A DNA stretch of 64,000 nt, taken from positions 1,116,001-1,180,000 of the forward strand of contig NZ_FUZA01000001.1 in assembly GCF_900167945.1 (NCBI RefSeq), read 5' to 3'. The notes beneath the pieces are model-generated. The model worked only from the letters and a program-made list of their open reading frames with translations, did no database searches and was not told where the DNA came from. Origin of the DNA: Dyadobacter psychrophilus. GTDB taxonomy: Bacteria > Bacteroidota > Bacteroidia > Cytophagales > Spirosomataceae. Below are positions 1 to 8,174 of the stretch, in pieces (the first letter of the stretch is position 1; each line of letters begins with the position of its first letter). Made by a program: the position numbers and the translations under genes.

Positions 1-1464
1 CCTTCCATATTTTGCCCTTGCAGCCGCGTATTCCTCGTCCGTCGAAGCAAAAACAATGTATTCAAGCGGCTTACTTTTCACATTCTCGGTTACGATCTTT
101 TCATCAAGGCTATCGAGCAGGCTTCTCAGCTGCCAGGTATTTTTCCCCGAGCGAATTCTCTCCCGTATTGACTGCCGCACCAGATAGGTTAATGCTTGCG
201 TTACATTCAGTCCAATTTCAGCCATTTGCTTGAAAATAAATGATGTAGGCGACATTCCGGGGATTGTGTTCGGGTCGTGCAAGACGATCGTTCCCTCTGG
301 CGTTAAAAACCCATCTATACGGACGCATACATTGATGCCCAACTGCTCGAAAACAGTCGCTATTACTTTTTGAATTTCCTGATTCTTTTCAAGACTCGTA
401 TCAACAGGAATGCGTTTCCGGCTCGCGCCAGGCTTATATTTTGCATTAAAATCAAAAACCTGGACCATTTTTATCACTTCGCTCGGAGGCAAAGCCAGCG
501 GTTTGCCATCTGCATGCTGAATGCATCCACAGGAAAATTCCTGCCCTTTAATAAACTCTTCGATCAAGACCTGGTCTTCACCATTTGAACTGCTTAATAA
601 TGCATGCTCATTCCCTTCCCAAAAATAGCCGTCCAGGATAGTGATCAGTTTGGCTGGATGATAAATTGTCTCACCATTTAATACCACCGGAAAACCTATT
701 CCTTCGTCAAGATTGGCCACTTTTTGCGCCCAGGCTTGCTTTTCCGAAACGCCCATTCCTGTCCAGGTAATGTTATCCAGTTCAACCTGAAAAAAGCATT
801 GATTAACCGCAGAAACAAACTCTTCCAAAGAATCATCTTTCACAATAGCGACACCAATCGAAGATCCCTGATGCGGCGCTTTGATCACCAATGGAAGGCC
901 TAAATGTTTTTTAAGAACCTGAAAAAGAATAGCATACTCGCGCGGAACCCACTGGTCATATCGAAGCGTCCAGCTTTTTTTCTGCTGTCCGTTCACCAGA
1001 GCGATCATTTCGTTTTGCAGGATTTTATCGATCCCAACTGCCGATCCCATTAACCCCGGGCCGCTGTAGGGGATTTTATACCATTCCAATAAACCCTGGA
1101 TCGCACCATCTTCACAATCAGGACCGTGCATAGCCAAGAACACGAAATCGAAATGTTCTTTAAATTGATCAGGAGATAATAATGTCCCTATTTCGGACGG
1201 AATTGGTTGATTGGCCAGCTCGGGATGAGACTCTATGTAGGTTTTGTAGCCAGTTTGATGATTGTTCCCCGACGGATAAAATTCCCGGATTTCACTGGAA
1301 TACATTAGCTGTTTTTCAAGCAGGATAAAGCGTCCAAAACTATCAACAAAGACCGGAACTGGCTCAAACAGTGACTTGTCCAGATATTCAAAAGCAGTTT
1401 TTCCGCCAGCAAATGAAATTTCCCTTTCCCGGGACGGTCCTCCGAAAAATATTCCGATGCGCAT
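1..1464 (-). CDS. ddl: D-alanine--D-alanine ligase family protein (partial, 3' end outside window)
   Basis: ATP-grasp ligase expected to join two D-alanines for peptidoglycan precursors in the cytoplasm. Translating the minus strand from the ATG at 1464 gives 488 codons with no stop before the window edge. The N-terminus MRIGIFFGGPSRERE is the Ddl glycine-rich start, MHGPDCEDG with IQGLLEWYKIPYSGPG is the family block near residues 115-140, and HDPNTIPGMSP near residue 402 matches the C-terminal ligand block, with Asp where E. coli DdlB has Glu. The Ddl core seems to end near residue 435, so at least 50 further residues are an unexplained extension beyond the usual 300-360. A Ddl-like ligase with another substrate cannot be excluded. 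Confidence 0.85.
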   Translation of the reverse strand, partial: MRIGIFFGGPSREREISFAGGKTAFEYLDKSLFEPVPVFVDSFGRFILLEKQLMYSSEIREFYPSGNNHQTGYKTYIESHPELANQPIPSEIGTLLSPDQFKEHFDFVFLAMHGPDCEDGAIQGLLEWYKIPYSGPGLMGSAVGIDKILQNEMIALVNGQQKKSWTLRYDQWVPREYAILFQVLKKHLGLPLVIKAPHQGSSIGVAIVKDDSLEEFVSAVNQCFFQVELDNITWTGMGVSEKQAWAQKVANLDEGIGFPVVLNGETIYHPAKLITILDGYFWEGNEHALLSSSNGEDQVLIEEFIKGQEFSCGCIQHADGKPLALPPSEVIKMVQVFDFNAKYKPGASRKRIPVDTSLEKNQEIQKVIATVFEQLGINVCVRIDGFLTPEGTIVLHDPNTIPGMSPTSFIFKQMAEIGLNVTQALTYLVRQSIRERIRSGKNTWQLRSLLDSLDEKIVTENVKSKPLEYIVFASTDEEYAAARAKYGR

Positions 1465-1565
1465 ATTCTTATATTCAGGTAAAATCTTCTAAATCTTACG
1501 CGCAATATAACGTACTAATCGGGACGAATCAATTTCTGGCGGGATTGCCCGAGAATTTTAAATGA

Positions 1566-1598
1566 AAAAGCAGCTAATCGATTAGAAAAGCTGCTTTT
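1566..1598 (-). terminator. Rho-independent terminator after the nifU-like gene
   Basis: Ten-base perfect arms, AAAAGCAGCT at 1566-1575 and its complement at 1589-1598, enclose a 13-base loop. Read on the minus strand the stem runs into a T-rich stretch. It lies 30 bases past the stop of the NifU-like gene and ahead of the ligase gene. Confidence 0.8.
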
Positions 1599-1628
1599 AC
1601 TAAAATTCAGTTATTAAAACCGCCCCGT

Positions 1629-1886
1629 TCAGGCGAGTTCAGGAACATTCACAGAGACAACTTTGCTGACGTGCGGGACAGCTTTGCGAATGGATTCTTC
1701 AAGACCGGCGCGAAACGTCATTGCGCTCATGGGGCAGCTTTGGCAAGAGCCCTGCAATTCCAATTTAACGACCAGATCATCAGTCAATTCCACAAATTTC
1801 ACATCTCCACCGTCTGCATGCAAGTAAGGTCGTACCGAATCAAGCGCTTGCTCGATGAGTTCTATTGTTTTTTCTTTTGAATCCAT
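1629..1886 (-). CDS. NifU-family Fe-S scaffold protein (C-terminal domain only)
   Basis: Small cytoplasmic protein of 85 residues made only of the NifU C-terminal (Nfu) domain, which binds and hands over a [4Fe-4S] cluster. The HADGGDV stretch (residues 23-29) and the CQSC motif (Cys48, Cys51) are the hallmarks. It lies 67 bases downstream of the mrp gene on the same strand and ends at a clear hairpin, so the two are probably co-transcribed as Fe-S assembly functions. A longer two-domain relative lies at 51367-51963. Confidence 0.9.
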   Translation of the reverse strand: MDSKEKTIELIEQALDSVRPYLHADGGDVKFVELTDDLVVKLELQGSCQSCPMSAMTFRAGLEESIRKAVPHVSKVVSVNVPELA

Positions 1887-1953
1887 TGTTAAAAAATCTA
1901 TTTGCTAAGATGCAAGAATATATTCAAAAAATCAAATCGTTAACATTTACGGC

Positions 1954-3060
1954 TTAAACCTGGATTTCAACAGGCTGCGTTTTTTCCTTCGAGGCATTCC
2001 TGATTGCCACCTGCTGCGCCAGTGACTCGGCCGCATCACGGAATGCGTCGTTCACAATCGGATTCACATCCATTACCGCAGGACGGCCTTCGTCACCCGC
2101 TTCCCTAATGCCTTGCACCAACGGAATTTGACCTAATAATGGAACATCAAACTTATCAGCAAGCAACTGGCCGCCGCCTTTTCCAAAAATATAATATTGA
2201 TGATCGGGCATCTCTTCCGGCGTAAACCAAGCCATATTTTCAATCACACCCAATATCGGGACATTAATTTGCGGCTGCTTAAACATCTGCAAACCTTTAA
2301 TAGCGTCCGCCAGGGCCACTTTTTGAGGTGTTGTTACAATCACAGCGCCCGTAACGGGCACCGTTTGCACCAATGTTAAATGTATATCGCTTGTTCCCGG
2401 CGGAAGATCTATCAGAAGATAATCCAGATCGCCCCAATCCGTATCCGCAAAAAACTGCTTCAAAGCCTGGCTGGCCATCGGCCCGCGCCATACCACGGCG
2501 CTATCAGGCGGTGTCAGGAAACCAATCGAGATCATTTTAATCCCGTATTGGCGGATCGGGTTGATGTAGTTTTTGCCGTCCTTCGGTGTGATCGTGGGCT
2601 GCATATTCTCTGCACCGAACATGACCGGGATTGAAGGCCCAAAGATATCGGCGTCAATAATGCCGACCTTAGCGCCCGAACGGTGCAGCGCCATCGCAAG
2701 ATTTGCGGTTACCGTTGATTTACCCACGCCGCCTTTTCCCGAAGAAATAGCAATTACATTCTTCACGCCCGGGATAATCGGTCCTGACTGGCGTGTGGAA
2801 GTAACATTGGCAGTGAGTTTGATAATAACCTCAACGTCAGGATTTAAATGTTCATGAATGGCCGCTTCGCAATTTCTGCGGATCAACTCTTTCAAAGGAC
2901 ATGCAGGCGTTGTCAAAACAACCGTAAACCTCACCTGATTCACCCCGATTTCAATGTCCTGAATCATGCCCAGCGTTACCAGGTCCTTTTTCAGGTCCGG
3001 CTCTTCAACAGTGCTGAGCGCCTGTAAAACTTTCTCTTTATTGATTGTAAATTCTCCCAT
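1954..3060 (-). CDS. mrp: Mrp/ApbC-type Fe-S cluster carrier ATPase
   Basis: Cytoplasmic P-loop NTPase of 368 residues that carries and transfers Fe-S clusters. An N-terminal MIP18/DUF59 domain (about residues 5-85, with TPACPLKELI) precedes the NTPase domain, whose deviant Walker A motif SGKGGVGKST is at 107-116; DYLLIDLPPGTSD is the Walker B block. The paired C-terminal cysteines that bind the cluster in E. coli Mrp are not visible: the matching segment reads ENMAWFTPEEMPDHQYYIFG. Its neighbour downstream is a NifU-type scaffold, which supports a shared Fe-S role. Confidence 0.92.
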   Translation of the reverse strand: MGEFTINKEKVLQALSTVEEPDLKKDLVTLGMIQDIEIGVNQVRFTVVLTTPACPLKELIRRNCEAAIHEHLNPDVEVIIKLTANVTSTRQSGPIIPGVKNVIAISSGKGGVGKSTVTANLAMALHRSGAKVGIIDADIFGPSIPVMFGAENMQPTITPKDGKNYINPIRQYGIKMISIGFLTPPDSAVVWRGPMASQALKQFFADTDWGDLDYLLIDLPPGTSDIHLTLVQTVPVTGAVIVTTPQKVALADAIKGLQMFKQPQINVPILGVIENMAWFTPEEMPDHQYYIFGKGGGQLLADKFDVPLLGQIPLVQGIREAGDEGRPAVMDVNPIVNDAFRDAAESLAQQVAIRNASKEKTQPVEIQV

Positions 3061-3166
3061 TATTCTGGTTAAGACCTCGTGATAAGATGCTGGACGAAGC
3101 CCTGAAACTTAAAAATATGTATTCTTTTACTCTGGTATTATGCAACACGAATTAAACCCAATGAGT

Positions 3167-4171
3167 TTAACCCTGACCCGAAAATTCAAGGATTTTGTCT
3201 TCAATTTCTGCGATTTCTTTGGTCACGTCAATTTGTAAAGAAAGCGCTTTCAATTTTGTCAGCACGTTTTTCAGCAATTTCTGATGACTTTCTGTGGCGC
3301 CGTGTAGTGGCCGGTGAAACATCATTTGGCGAATTGCGTCCCATTCTTTCATGAAACCCAGCGCATTGTTGTCCAGGTAAGCGTTGCTAAACGCATTGAA
3401 TATAATGTCCTCGGCGAGTTTATTAGGGTGAATTAAATCCTCCTCATAAAACCGGTAATCGCGCAGCTCATCCATCATGATTTCGTAAGAGGGAAAGTAT
3501 TCGACCTGCTTATATTTCTCCGATAATCGATGGCAAACCAAACGCAATGTGGACTTGCTAACCTGGTTCAGCGGCAGTGTGTCACGCGTATGCCGGACAG
3601 GGCTTACCGTCAATATAACTCTAAGATTTCTTCGAAAAGACTGCAGTTTTTGTATCAGCTGCTCATAAGCGATCATAATTTGGTCTGGATGCAGCAATTC
3701 TTTCACGAAACGATCGGAAGGCAGCTTGTGACAATTGCCAATTATTTGATTGGTCTGCTTGTGCCTATATGCGAACGCGGTTCCGAATGTGATAACCAGC
3801 ACATCTGCCCCTTGCAGAAACACCTTCGCTGTCGCTGACCTTTCTGTCAACTCTGCTTGCAAACGGGCCTGATCAAGCCCATATAAGGATGAATGAAAAT
3901 CGTGATGAAGCCAAATTTTGTCCGGGTTCTGTAAAAAAAGCGCCGAATTCGGCTGCCTGTTCTCTATAATTCCGTCCAGTATTTTTGCAATCGCCAGGGG
4001 ATTAAAAACGGTTCCAAAATAATTATTCAGCACTGGAAATTTATATCCGCCAAGCTGATTTCCAAGCACATCCGCAAAACAAGAACCGATTGTCATAACC
4101 CTGGAATGCTGGCTAATTTTCCATTCCGACGGAGCAATCCCGACCTCAGTACTAAGCTTAATTTCCCTCAT
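3167..4171 (-). CDS. GSCFA domain protein
   Basis: Protein of 334 residues with the name-giving GSCFA motif at 29-33 (MTIGSCFADVLGN). GSCFA proteins are related to SGNH/GDSL hydrolases, and the Ser of GSCFA is the likely nucleophile. DLIHPNKLAEDIIF near residue 245 resembles the C-terminal Asp-x-x-His block of that superfamily. No signal peptide is evident. The substrate is unknown; acyl ester or lipid hydrolysis is only the general expectation. It is divergent from the DUF6934 gene at 4261 across a 90-base AT-rich gap. Confidence 0.85.
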   Translation of the reverse strand: MREIKLSTEVGIAPSEWKISQHSRVMTIGSCFADVLGNQLGGYKFPVLNNYFGTVFNPLAIAKILDGIIENRQPNSALFLQNPDKIWLHHDFHSSLYGLDQARLQAELTERSATAKVFLQGADVLVITFGTAFAYRHKQTNQIIGNCHKLPSDRFVKELLHPDQIMIAYEQLIQKLQSFRRNLRVILTVSPVRHTRDTLPLNQVSKSTLRLVCHRLSEKYKQVEYFPSYEIMMDELRDYRFYEEDLIHPNKLAEDIIFNAFSNAYLDNNALGFMKEWDAIRQMMFHRPLHGATESHQKLLKNVLTKLKALSLQIDVTKEIAEIEDKILEFSGQG

Positions 4172-4260
4172 TCAATCATTAAATGTCTCTCCCGTAAAAT
4201 TACGAGTATTTGGTCAGTTTCAAGTAATTAATGTGTTTTCATAAATAGGAGAAAAGGATT

Positions 4261-4734
4261 ATGTTTGAGGACAAATTCACACACTATTCAGACCTAATGG
4301 ACATTAAGCCTTACCCTTTTTCTGTTTTTAATGCTGAGTTTCGATACGAGTTCGTCAGTATCAGCGCAACCAAAGCAGTACAAAAAGTTGTTTTGTTTGT
4401 CGGAACGGGAGCTTCTGGCACATACAATCTGGCGCTTCTGGATGTATTGCAGGATGGAAGTCTGTGCGATGTTGTCGAAACCAGAAATGGAGATTTCAGA
4501 AAAGTTTTAGCGACAGTTTTTCAAATTATCCATCATTTTTTCGAAAGAAACCCCGATTGCGTTGTTATGTTTCTCGGAAGTGATGAACGAAGGCACAGGA
4601 TGTATCGAATCGTTATTAACAGGGAAATTCATCAAATCTCCAAGTTGTTCATTGTATCAGGTGTAATCGGCGACTTTTCAGAATATTTTCAACCGAATAC
4701 AGACTATGACTATTATTTAATTGAAAAGCTATGA
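4261..4734 (+). CDS. DUF6934-family protein
   Basis: Protein of 157 residues that I recognise as DUF6934, a family of unknown function common in Bacteroidota. Recognisable blocks are YNLALLD (55-61), NGDFRKVLATV (77-87) and GSDERRHRMYR (106-116), ending in a DYDYYLIEKL tail. There is no signal peptide or membrane segment. Its stop overlaps the start of the next small gene (ATGA at 4731-4734), so the two are translationally linked, and the third gene, a GH16 glucanase, overlaps in the same way. The tight small-protein pairing recalls toxin-antitoxin gene organisation, but no toxic fold is recognisable and the function is unknown. Confidence 0.75.
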   Translation: MFEDKFTHYSDLMDIKPYPFSVFNAEFRYEFVSISATKAVQKVVLFVGTGASGTYNLALLDVLQDGSLCDVVETRNGDFRKVLATVFQIIHHFFERNPDCVVMFLGSDERRHRMYRIVINREIHQISKLFIVSGVIGDFSEYFQPNTDYDYYLIEKL

Positions 4735-4895
4735 AAACGAAATTTAAACTTGTTGTTCTGAGTGATGTGACTAACCATCCTATTGTACAAAAAAAACTTG
4801 TTCGTGCTAATGAATTGCTTAGCAAAAGTGATCTGTCTCCAATTTACGAAAGAAGAAAACAAAGGGAAGAGGCTAAAAAAGGTTTAGGAATATGA
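4731..4895 (+). CDS. small basic partner protein of DUF6934 (54 aa)
   Basis: Translation from the ATG overlapping the DUF6934 stop gives 54 residues, MKTKFKLVVLSDVTNHP to KKGLGI. It has a hydrophobic strand-like start, a helical middle (QKKLVRANELLSKSDLSP) and a very basic tail (YERRKQREEAKK). Both ends overlap neighbours: ATGA at 4731-4734 with DUF6934 and ATGA at 4892-4895 with the glucanase gene. Small proteins with a SDLSP.Y-like segment next to DUF6934 are familiar to me from other Bacteroidota. The overlaps are the best evidence that it is translated. Function unknown. Confidence 0.65.
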   Translation: MKTKFKLVVLSDVTNHPIVQKKLVRANELLSKSDLSPIYERRKQREEAKKGLGI

Positions 4896-5728
4896 GCTTG
4901 GCATTCATTACAATCCTGGCCAATGTGTTTTTCTGCTGTGCGCAGCCGGAAGGCTCGATCTTGGCGGAGAAGTCGGATAAATACGAATTCGCCGCCTCTC
5001 CTTCCTGGCGGGATGAATTCGACTATTCCGGTAAGCCTGATCCTAAAAAATGGAGCTATGACCTGGGGGATGACGGCTGGGGGAACAATGAGCTGGAAAA
5101 CTATACGGATAAGATCGAAAATGCAAAGGTCGAGAACGGGCATTTGATCATTGAAGCAATAAAGGAAAAATCTGGAAAAGCCAATTACAGCTCAGCGCGC
5201 CTGGTTTCTAAGGGCAAAGGTGATTTCACGTATGGCAAATTTGAAATTCGTGCAAAACTGCCAAAAGGACGTGGCACCTGGCCGGCAATCTGGATGCTGG
5301 CGAGCGGAAATGATTATGGAAATAAGGGCTGGCCGGACAACGGTGAAATTGATATCATGGAACACGTCGGATTTGATCAGAATAAAATCCATGGGAACAT
5401 TCATACCAAAGCATTTAACCACGCAATCGGCACAAATAAGGGTAATAATGTAATCGTCGAAACCGTTTCGGACGAGTTTCATACCTACTCCTGCGAGTGG
5501 ACGCCTGAATCCATAAAGATCCTTTTAGACGGTAAAGACTATTTTACTTTTACCAAAGAGCCGGGTTACGACTGGTCGCAATGGCCTTTTGATAAACCTT
5601 TTCATTTAATTTTAAATATCGCAGTTGGAGGCAACTGGGGTGGACAGAAAGGCGTGGATGACAGCATTTTCCCCCGCAAAATGGAGATCGATTACGTGCG
5701 TGTTTACCCGCTTGTTGAGAAAAAGTAA
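4892..5728 (+). CDS. glycoside hydrolase family 16 endo-beta-glucanase (laminarinase-like), secreted
   Basis: Predicted extracytoplasmic enzyme of 278 residues cleaving beta-1,3 or beta-1,3/1,4-glucans. The GH16 catalytic signature EIDIME is intact at 152-157, with nucleophile Glu152, Asp154 and acid/base Glu157; WPAIWML just before it and the VRVYP end are also typical. The N-terminus MSLAFITILANVFFCCAQ is a short signal sequence with a possible lipobox cysteine but no positive n-region. An in-frame stop at 4874-4876 rules out a much longer start. It shares an ATGA overlap with the preceding small gene, so it belongs to the DUF6934 operon, an odd partnership. Confidence 0.9.
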   Translation: MSLAFITILANVFFCCAQPEGSILAEKSDKYEFAASPSWRDEFDYSGKPDPKKWSYDLGDDGWGNNELENYTDKIENAKVENGHLIIEAIKEKSGKANYSSARLVSKGKGDFTYGKFEIRAKLPKGRGTWPAIWMLASGNDYGNKGWPDNGEIDIMEHVGFDQNKIHGNIHTKAFNHAIGTNKGNNVIVETVSDEFHTYSCEWTPESIKILLDGKDYFTFTKEPGYDWSQWPFDKPFHLILNIAVGGNWGGQKGVDDSIFPRKMEIDYVRVYPLVEKK

Positions 5729-5733
5729 CTTTG
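5726..5733 (+). promoter_or_regulatory. candidate Bacteroidota -7 element for dnaX
   Basis: TAACTTTG fits the TANNTTTG -7 consensus of Bacteroidota promoters and overlaps the stop of the GH16 gene. No convincing TTG is seen 19-20 bases upstream, so this is tentative. Confidence 0.35.
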
Positions 5734-5763
5734 AAATTCGAGCGCATGGAAGTATCTTGCGCT

Positions 5764-7542
5764 ATGGATAATTTCGTTGTCTCGGCCAGAAAGTATCGTC
5801 CCGTCACTTTCGATTCGGTGGTTGGCCAGTCACACATCACTACAACTTTAAAAAACGCAATCCGCACCAACCACCTGGCGCAGGCCTTTCTTTTTTGTGG
5901 GCCAAGAGGGGTTGGAAAGACTACTTGCGCAAGGATTTTGGCCAAAACGATTAACTGCCAGAACCTTGGCGACGATGTAGAAGCCTGTGGAGAATGCGAA
6001 TCTTGTGTGAGCTTTCAAAACAATGCATCATTCAACATCCACGAGCTGGATGCTGCTTCTAATAACTCCGTCGAAGATATCCGTAACCTCATTGATCAGG
6101 TTCGTTACCCGCCTCAAACCGGAAAGTACAAGATCTACATTATCGATGAGGTTCATATGCTCTCGCAGGCCGCGTTCAATGCATTCTTGAAAACATTGGA
6201 AGAGCCGCCGGGTTATGCCATTTTTATTCTGGCTACAACGGAAAAGCATAAAATCCTGCCAACTATTCTCTCACGTTGCCAGATCTTTGATTTCAACCGC
6301 ATTCAACCCAAAGACATAGCTTATCACCTTGCTGATATCGCTCAGAAAGAAGGCATTGAAACAGAAAAGGAAGCATTGGAATTAATCGGTCAAAAGGCTG
6401 ATGGCGGTCTTAGGGATGCGCTTTCGATGTTTGACCTGAATGTAACTTTTTCGACTGATAACAGGCTCACTTATGAGGCTGTGCTGGAAAACCTGCACAT
6501 TCTGGATTATGATTATTATTTCAAGATCACAGATGCGTTAACTTCCGGCAGCATTGCCCGGTCGCTTGTTTTGTTTGATGAAATTTTAAGAAAAGGCTTT
6601 GACGGACACTTATTCGTTGTCGGTCTCTTGGAACATTTCCGGAATTTGCTCGTTTGCAAAGACCCGCAAACTGTGACGCTCTTGCAGGTTTCTGAATCAG
6701 CGGAACGAAAATATCAGCAGCAATCTGCATTGGCGGATATGAGCTTTTTGTTATCGGCGCTGAGCATTGCAAGTCAGTGTGATATCAATTATAAATCGGC
6801 CAAAAACCAGCGGTTACACGTTGAGCTTTGTTTGATGAAGCTCGCCAACCTGCCCCACGTTCTTCAACTTTCTTCGCTTGCCGCCGTTGATGAAACGGCA
6901 AAAAAAAAAGTTGAGCCTGAGCTAAAACCATTAAATCCGGCTCCGGTAACGCCTGCAGAACCGCAAATCAATGGGATTCAAGCCAATGGAATCCCAACCA
7001 ACGGAAACTACGCGGATGCGCCTGCGCGTGCCGCCCAGCCCGCACAAGCTCCGTCGCGGCTCAAAAACACCATTGCATTAGCCCCAACTGCGCCTAATGC
7101 AGACCTCGCCGTGAAGGAAGCGCCGAAAGGACAGAGTGAAAATGTAGCAGCAGCTGTTTCCAACAATGCCAGAAAGGAAGCATTGACATTTGAAACATTA
7201 CAGACGCACTGGTATGAATTCGCCGAAAAACGAAGGATAGCAGGCAATTCAACAACGGAAGAGATTAGTTTGAATAAAGAGTTCAAGCTGGACGGAACAA
7301 GCATCGAAATCGCGCTGGACAACACGCATCAGCTGGAAGCAATGGCTAATGTTCGCTATGAATTGCTCAGTTATCTCAAAAGCCGCATCGACGCACCGAG
7401 ATTGGAAATAAACCCGCGTGTAGCGCCTCAGGAGGTGAACAGGCTTCCCTACACACCCGCAGAGAAATTTAATTATATGGCGGAGAAAAATCCCTATTTG
7501 CTGGAATTGAAACAAGCTTTGGGATTGGATGTGGACTTTTAA
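5764..7542 (+). CDS. dnaX: DNA polymerase III subunit gamma/tau
   Basis: Clamp-loader ATPase of 592 residues from this start. The Walker A motif GPRGVGKT is at 46-53, the zinc-binding cysteines are C65, C75, C78 and C81, the Walker B IIDEVH is at 126-131 and the sensor SRC is at 170-172. A Pro/Ala/Asn-rich linker (about 385-460) leads to the tau-specific C-terminal domain. I chose ATG 5764 because MDNFVVSARKYRPVTF matches the usual family start; upstream in-frame starts at 5731 and 5746 add only non-conserved residues. A run of ten A at 6900-6909 falls between clamp-loader and tau domains (see findings). It is convergent with coaE and overlaps its end by four bases. Confidence 0.95.
   Translation: MDNFVVSARKYRPVTFDSVVGQSHITTTLKNAIRTNHLAQAFLFCGPRGVGKTTCARILAKTINCQNLGDDVEACGECESCVSFQNNASFNIHELDAASNNSVEDIRNLIDQVRYPPQTGKYKIYIIDEVHMLSQAAFNAFLKTLEEPPGYAIFILATTEKHKILPTILSRCQIFDFNRIQPKDIAYHLADIAQKEGIETEKEALELIGQKADGGLRDALSMFDLNVTFSTDNRLTYEAVLENLHILDYDYYFKITDALTSGSIARSLVLFDEILRKGFDGHLFVVGLLEHFRNLLVCKDPQTVTLLQVSESAERKYQQQSALADMSFLLSALSIASQCDINYKSAKNQRLHVELCLMKLANLPHVLQLSSLAAVDETAKKKVEPELKPLNPAPVTPAEPQINGIQANGIPTNGNYADAPARAAQPAQAPSRLKNTIALAPTAPNADLAVKEAPKGQSENVAAAVSNNARKEALTFETLQTHWYEFAEKRRIAGNSTTEEISLNKEFKLDGTSIEIALDNTHQLEAMANVRYELLSYLKSRIDAPRLEINPRVAPQEVNRLPYTPAEKFNYMAEKNPYLLELKQALGLDVDF
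6900..6909 (+). other. A10 tract in dnaX, candidate slippage site
   Basis: Ten consecutive A encode the end of Ala379 and Lys380-382. A one-base gain (or -1 ribosomal shift) reads AAA AGT TGA and stops after one extra Ser. A one-base loss reads AAG TTG AGC CTG AGC TAA and stops after four. Either would give a gamma-like protein of about 383-386 residues. Slippage at a dnaX A-tract is established in Thermus thermophilus; here it is inferred. Confidence 0.5.
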
Positions 7543-8147
7543 TTTGAAATCTTCCCTGCCTTGAAAATATTATGCAGTTTCAAAACCTGTGGGATTAACG
7601 CCGATTCTTCATCATTATTAATAAAAAAATCAGCCACTTTCTTCCGCTCTTCGTCGGAAACCTGCCTTTTTACAATTGCCCTGATTTCATCTTCACTCCG
7701 CTTATCTCTCTGCAAAATCCTGCTTACACGCAATTCCAGCGGCGCTTCTACTACAACCACAAAATCCAGCGCATTCCGGTCGCCGGCTTTGTTCATAATG
7801 GCCGCCTCTTTTACAACATATGGCGAAGTCGCATGATTTTCAACCCAATCAGCAGTGTCCTGCATAACAACGGGATGAATGATCGCATTCAGCTTTTTAA
7901 GTAAATCTTCATTTTTGAAAACCAGCGAGCTTACGTAGGATGTGTTATACAGCCCTTCTGCGTCGTAAGCGTCGCTTCCCAGGAGAGCGACAACACTTTT
8001 AATGATTTGCAGATTGTGATTGGTCAGCCATTTTGCGCGGCTGTCTGCATTGTAAACGGGAATTCCAAGACAGGAAAAGAGTTTACAAACAACGCTTTTC
8101 CCGGATCCAATTCCGCCGGTAATTCCAATTTGAAGGGGAAGTAACAT
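7539..8147 (-). CDS. coaE: dephospho-CoA kinase
   Basis: Last enzyme of coenzyme A synthesis, phosphorylating the 3'-hydroxyl of dephospho-CoA. The P-loop GGIGSGKS is near residues 11-18; YNADSRAKWLTN and the KEAAIMNKAG region fit the family, and the length of 202 residues is normal. It is the last gene of the minus-strand nusB-ytxH-DUF1573-yajC-ybbR-coaE run, 27 bases after the upstream gene. Its stop overlaps the dnaX stop, so the two operons converge with no room for a terminator. Confidence 0.95.
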   Translation of the reverse strand: MLLPLQIGITGGIGSGKSVVCKLFSCLGIPVYNADSRAKWLTNHNLQIIKSVVALLGSDAYDAEGLYNTSYVSSLVFKNEDLLKKLNAIIHPVVMQDTADWVENHATSPYVVKEAAIMNKAGDRNALDFVVVVEAPLELRVSRILQRDKRSEDEIRAIVKRQVSDEERKKVADFFINNDEESALIPQVLKLHNIFKAGKISN

Positions 8148-8174
8148 GGCGGAGAAATGATGTTAGGATTAAAT

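Noticed and set aside
4844..5143. 99-codon minus-strand frame over the GH16 start
   Set aside because: It overlaps the 54-residue gene and the glucanase, both of which have stronger support.
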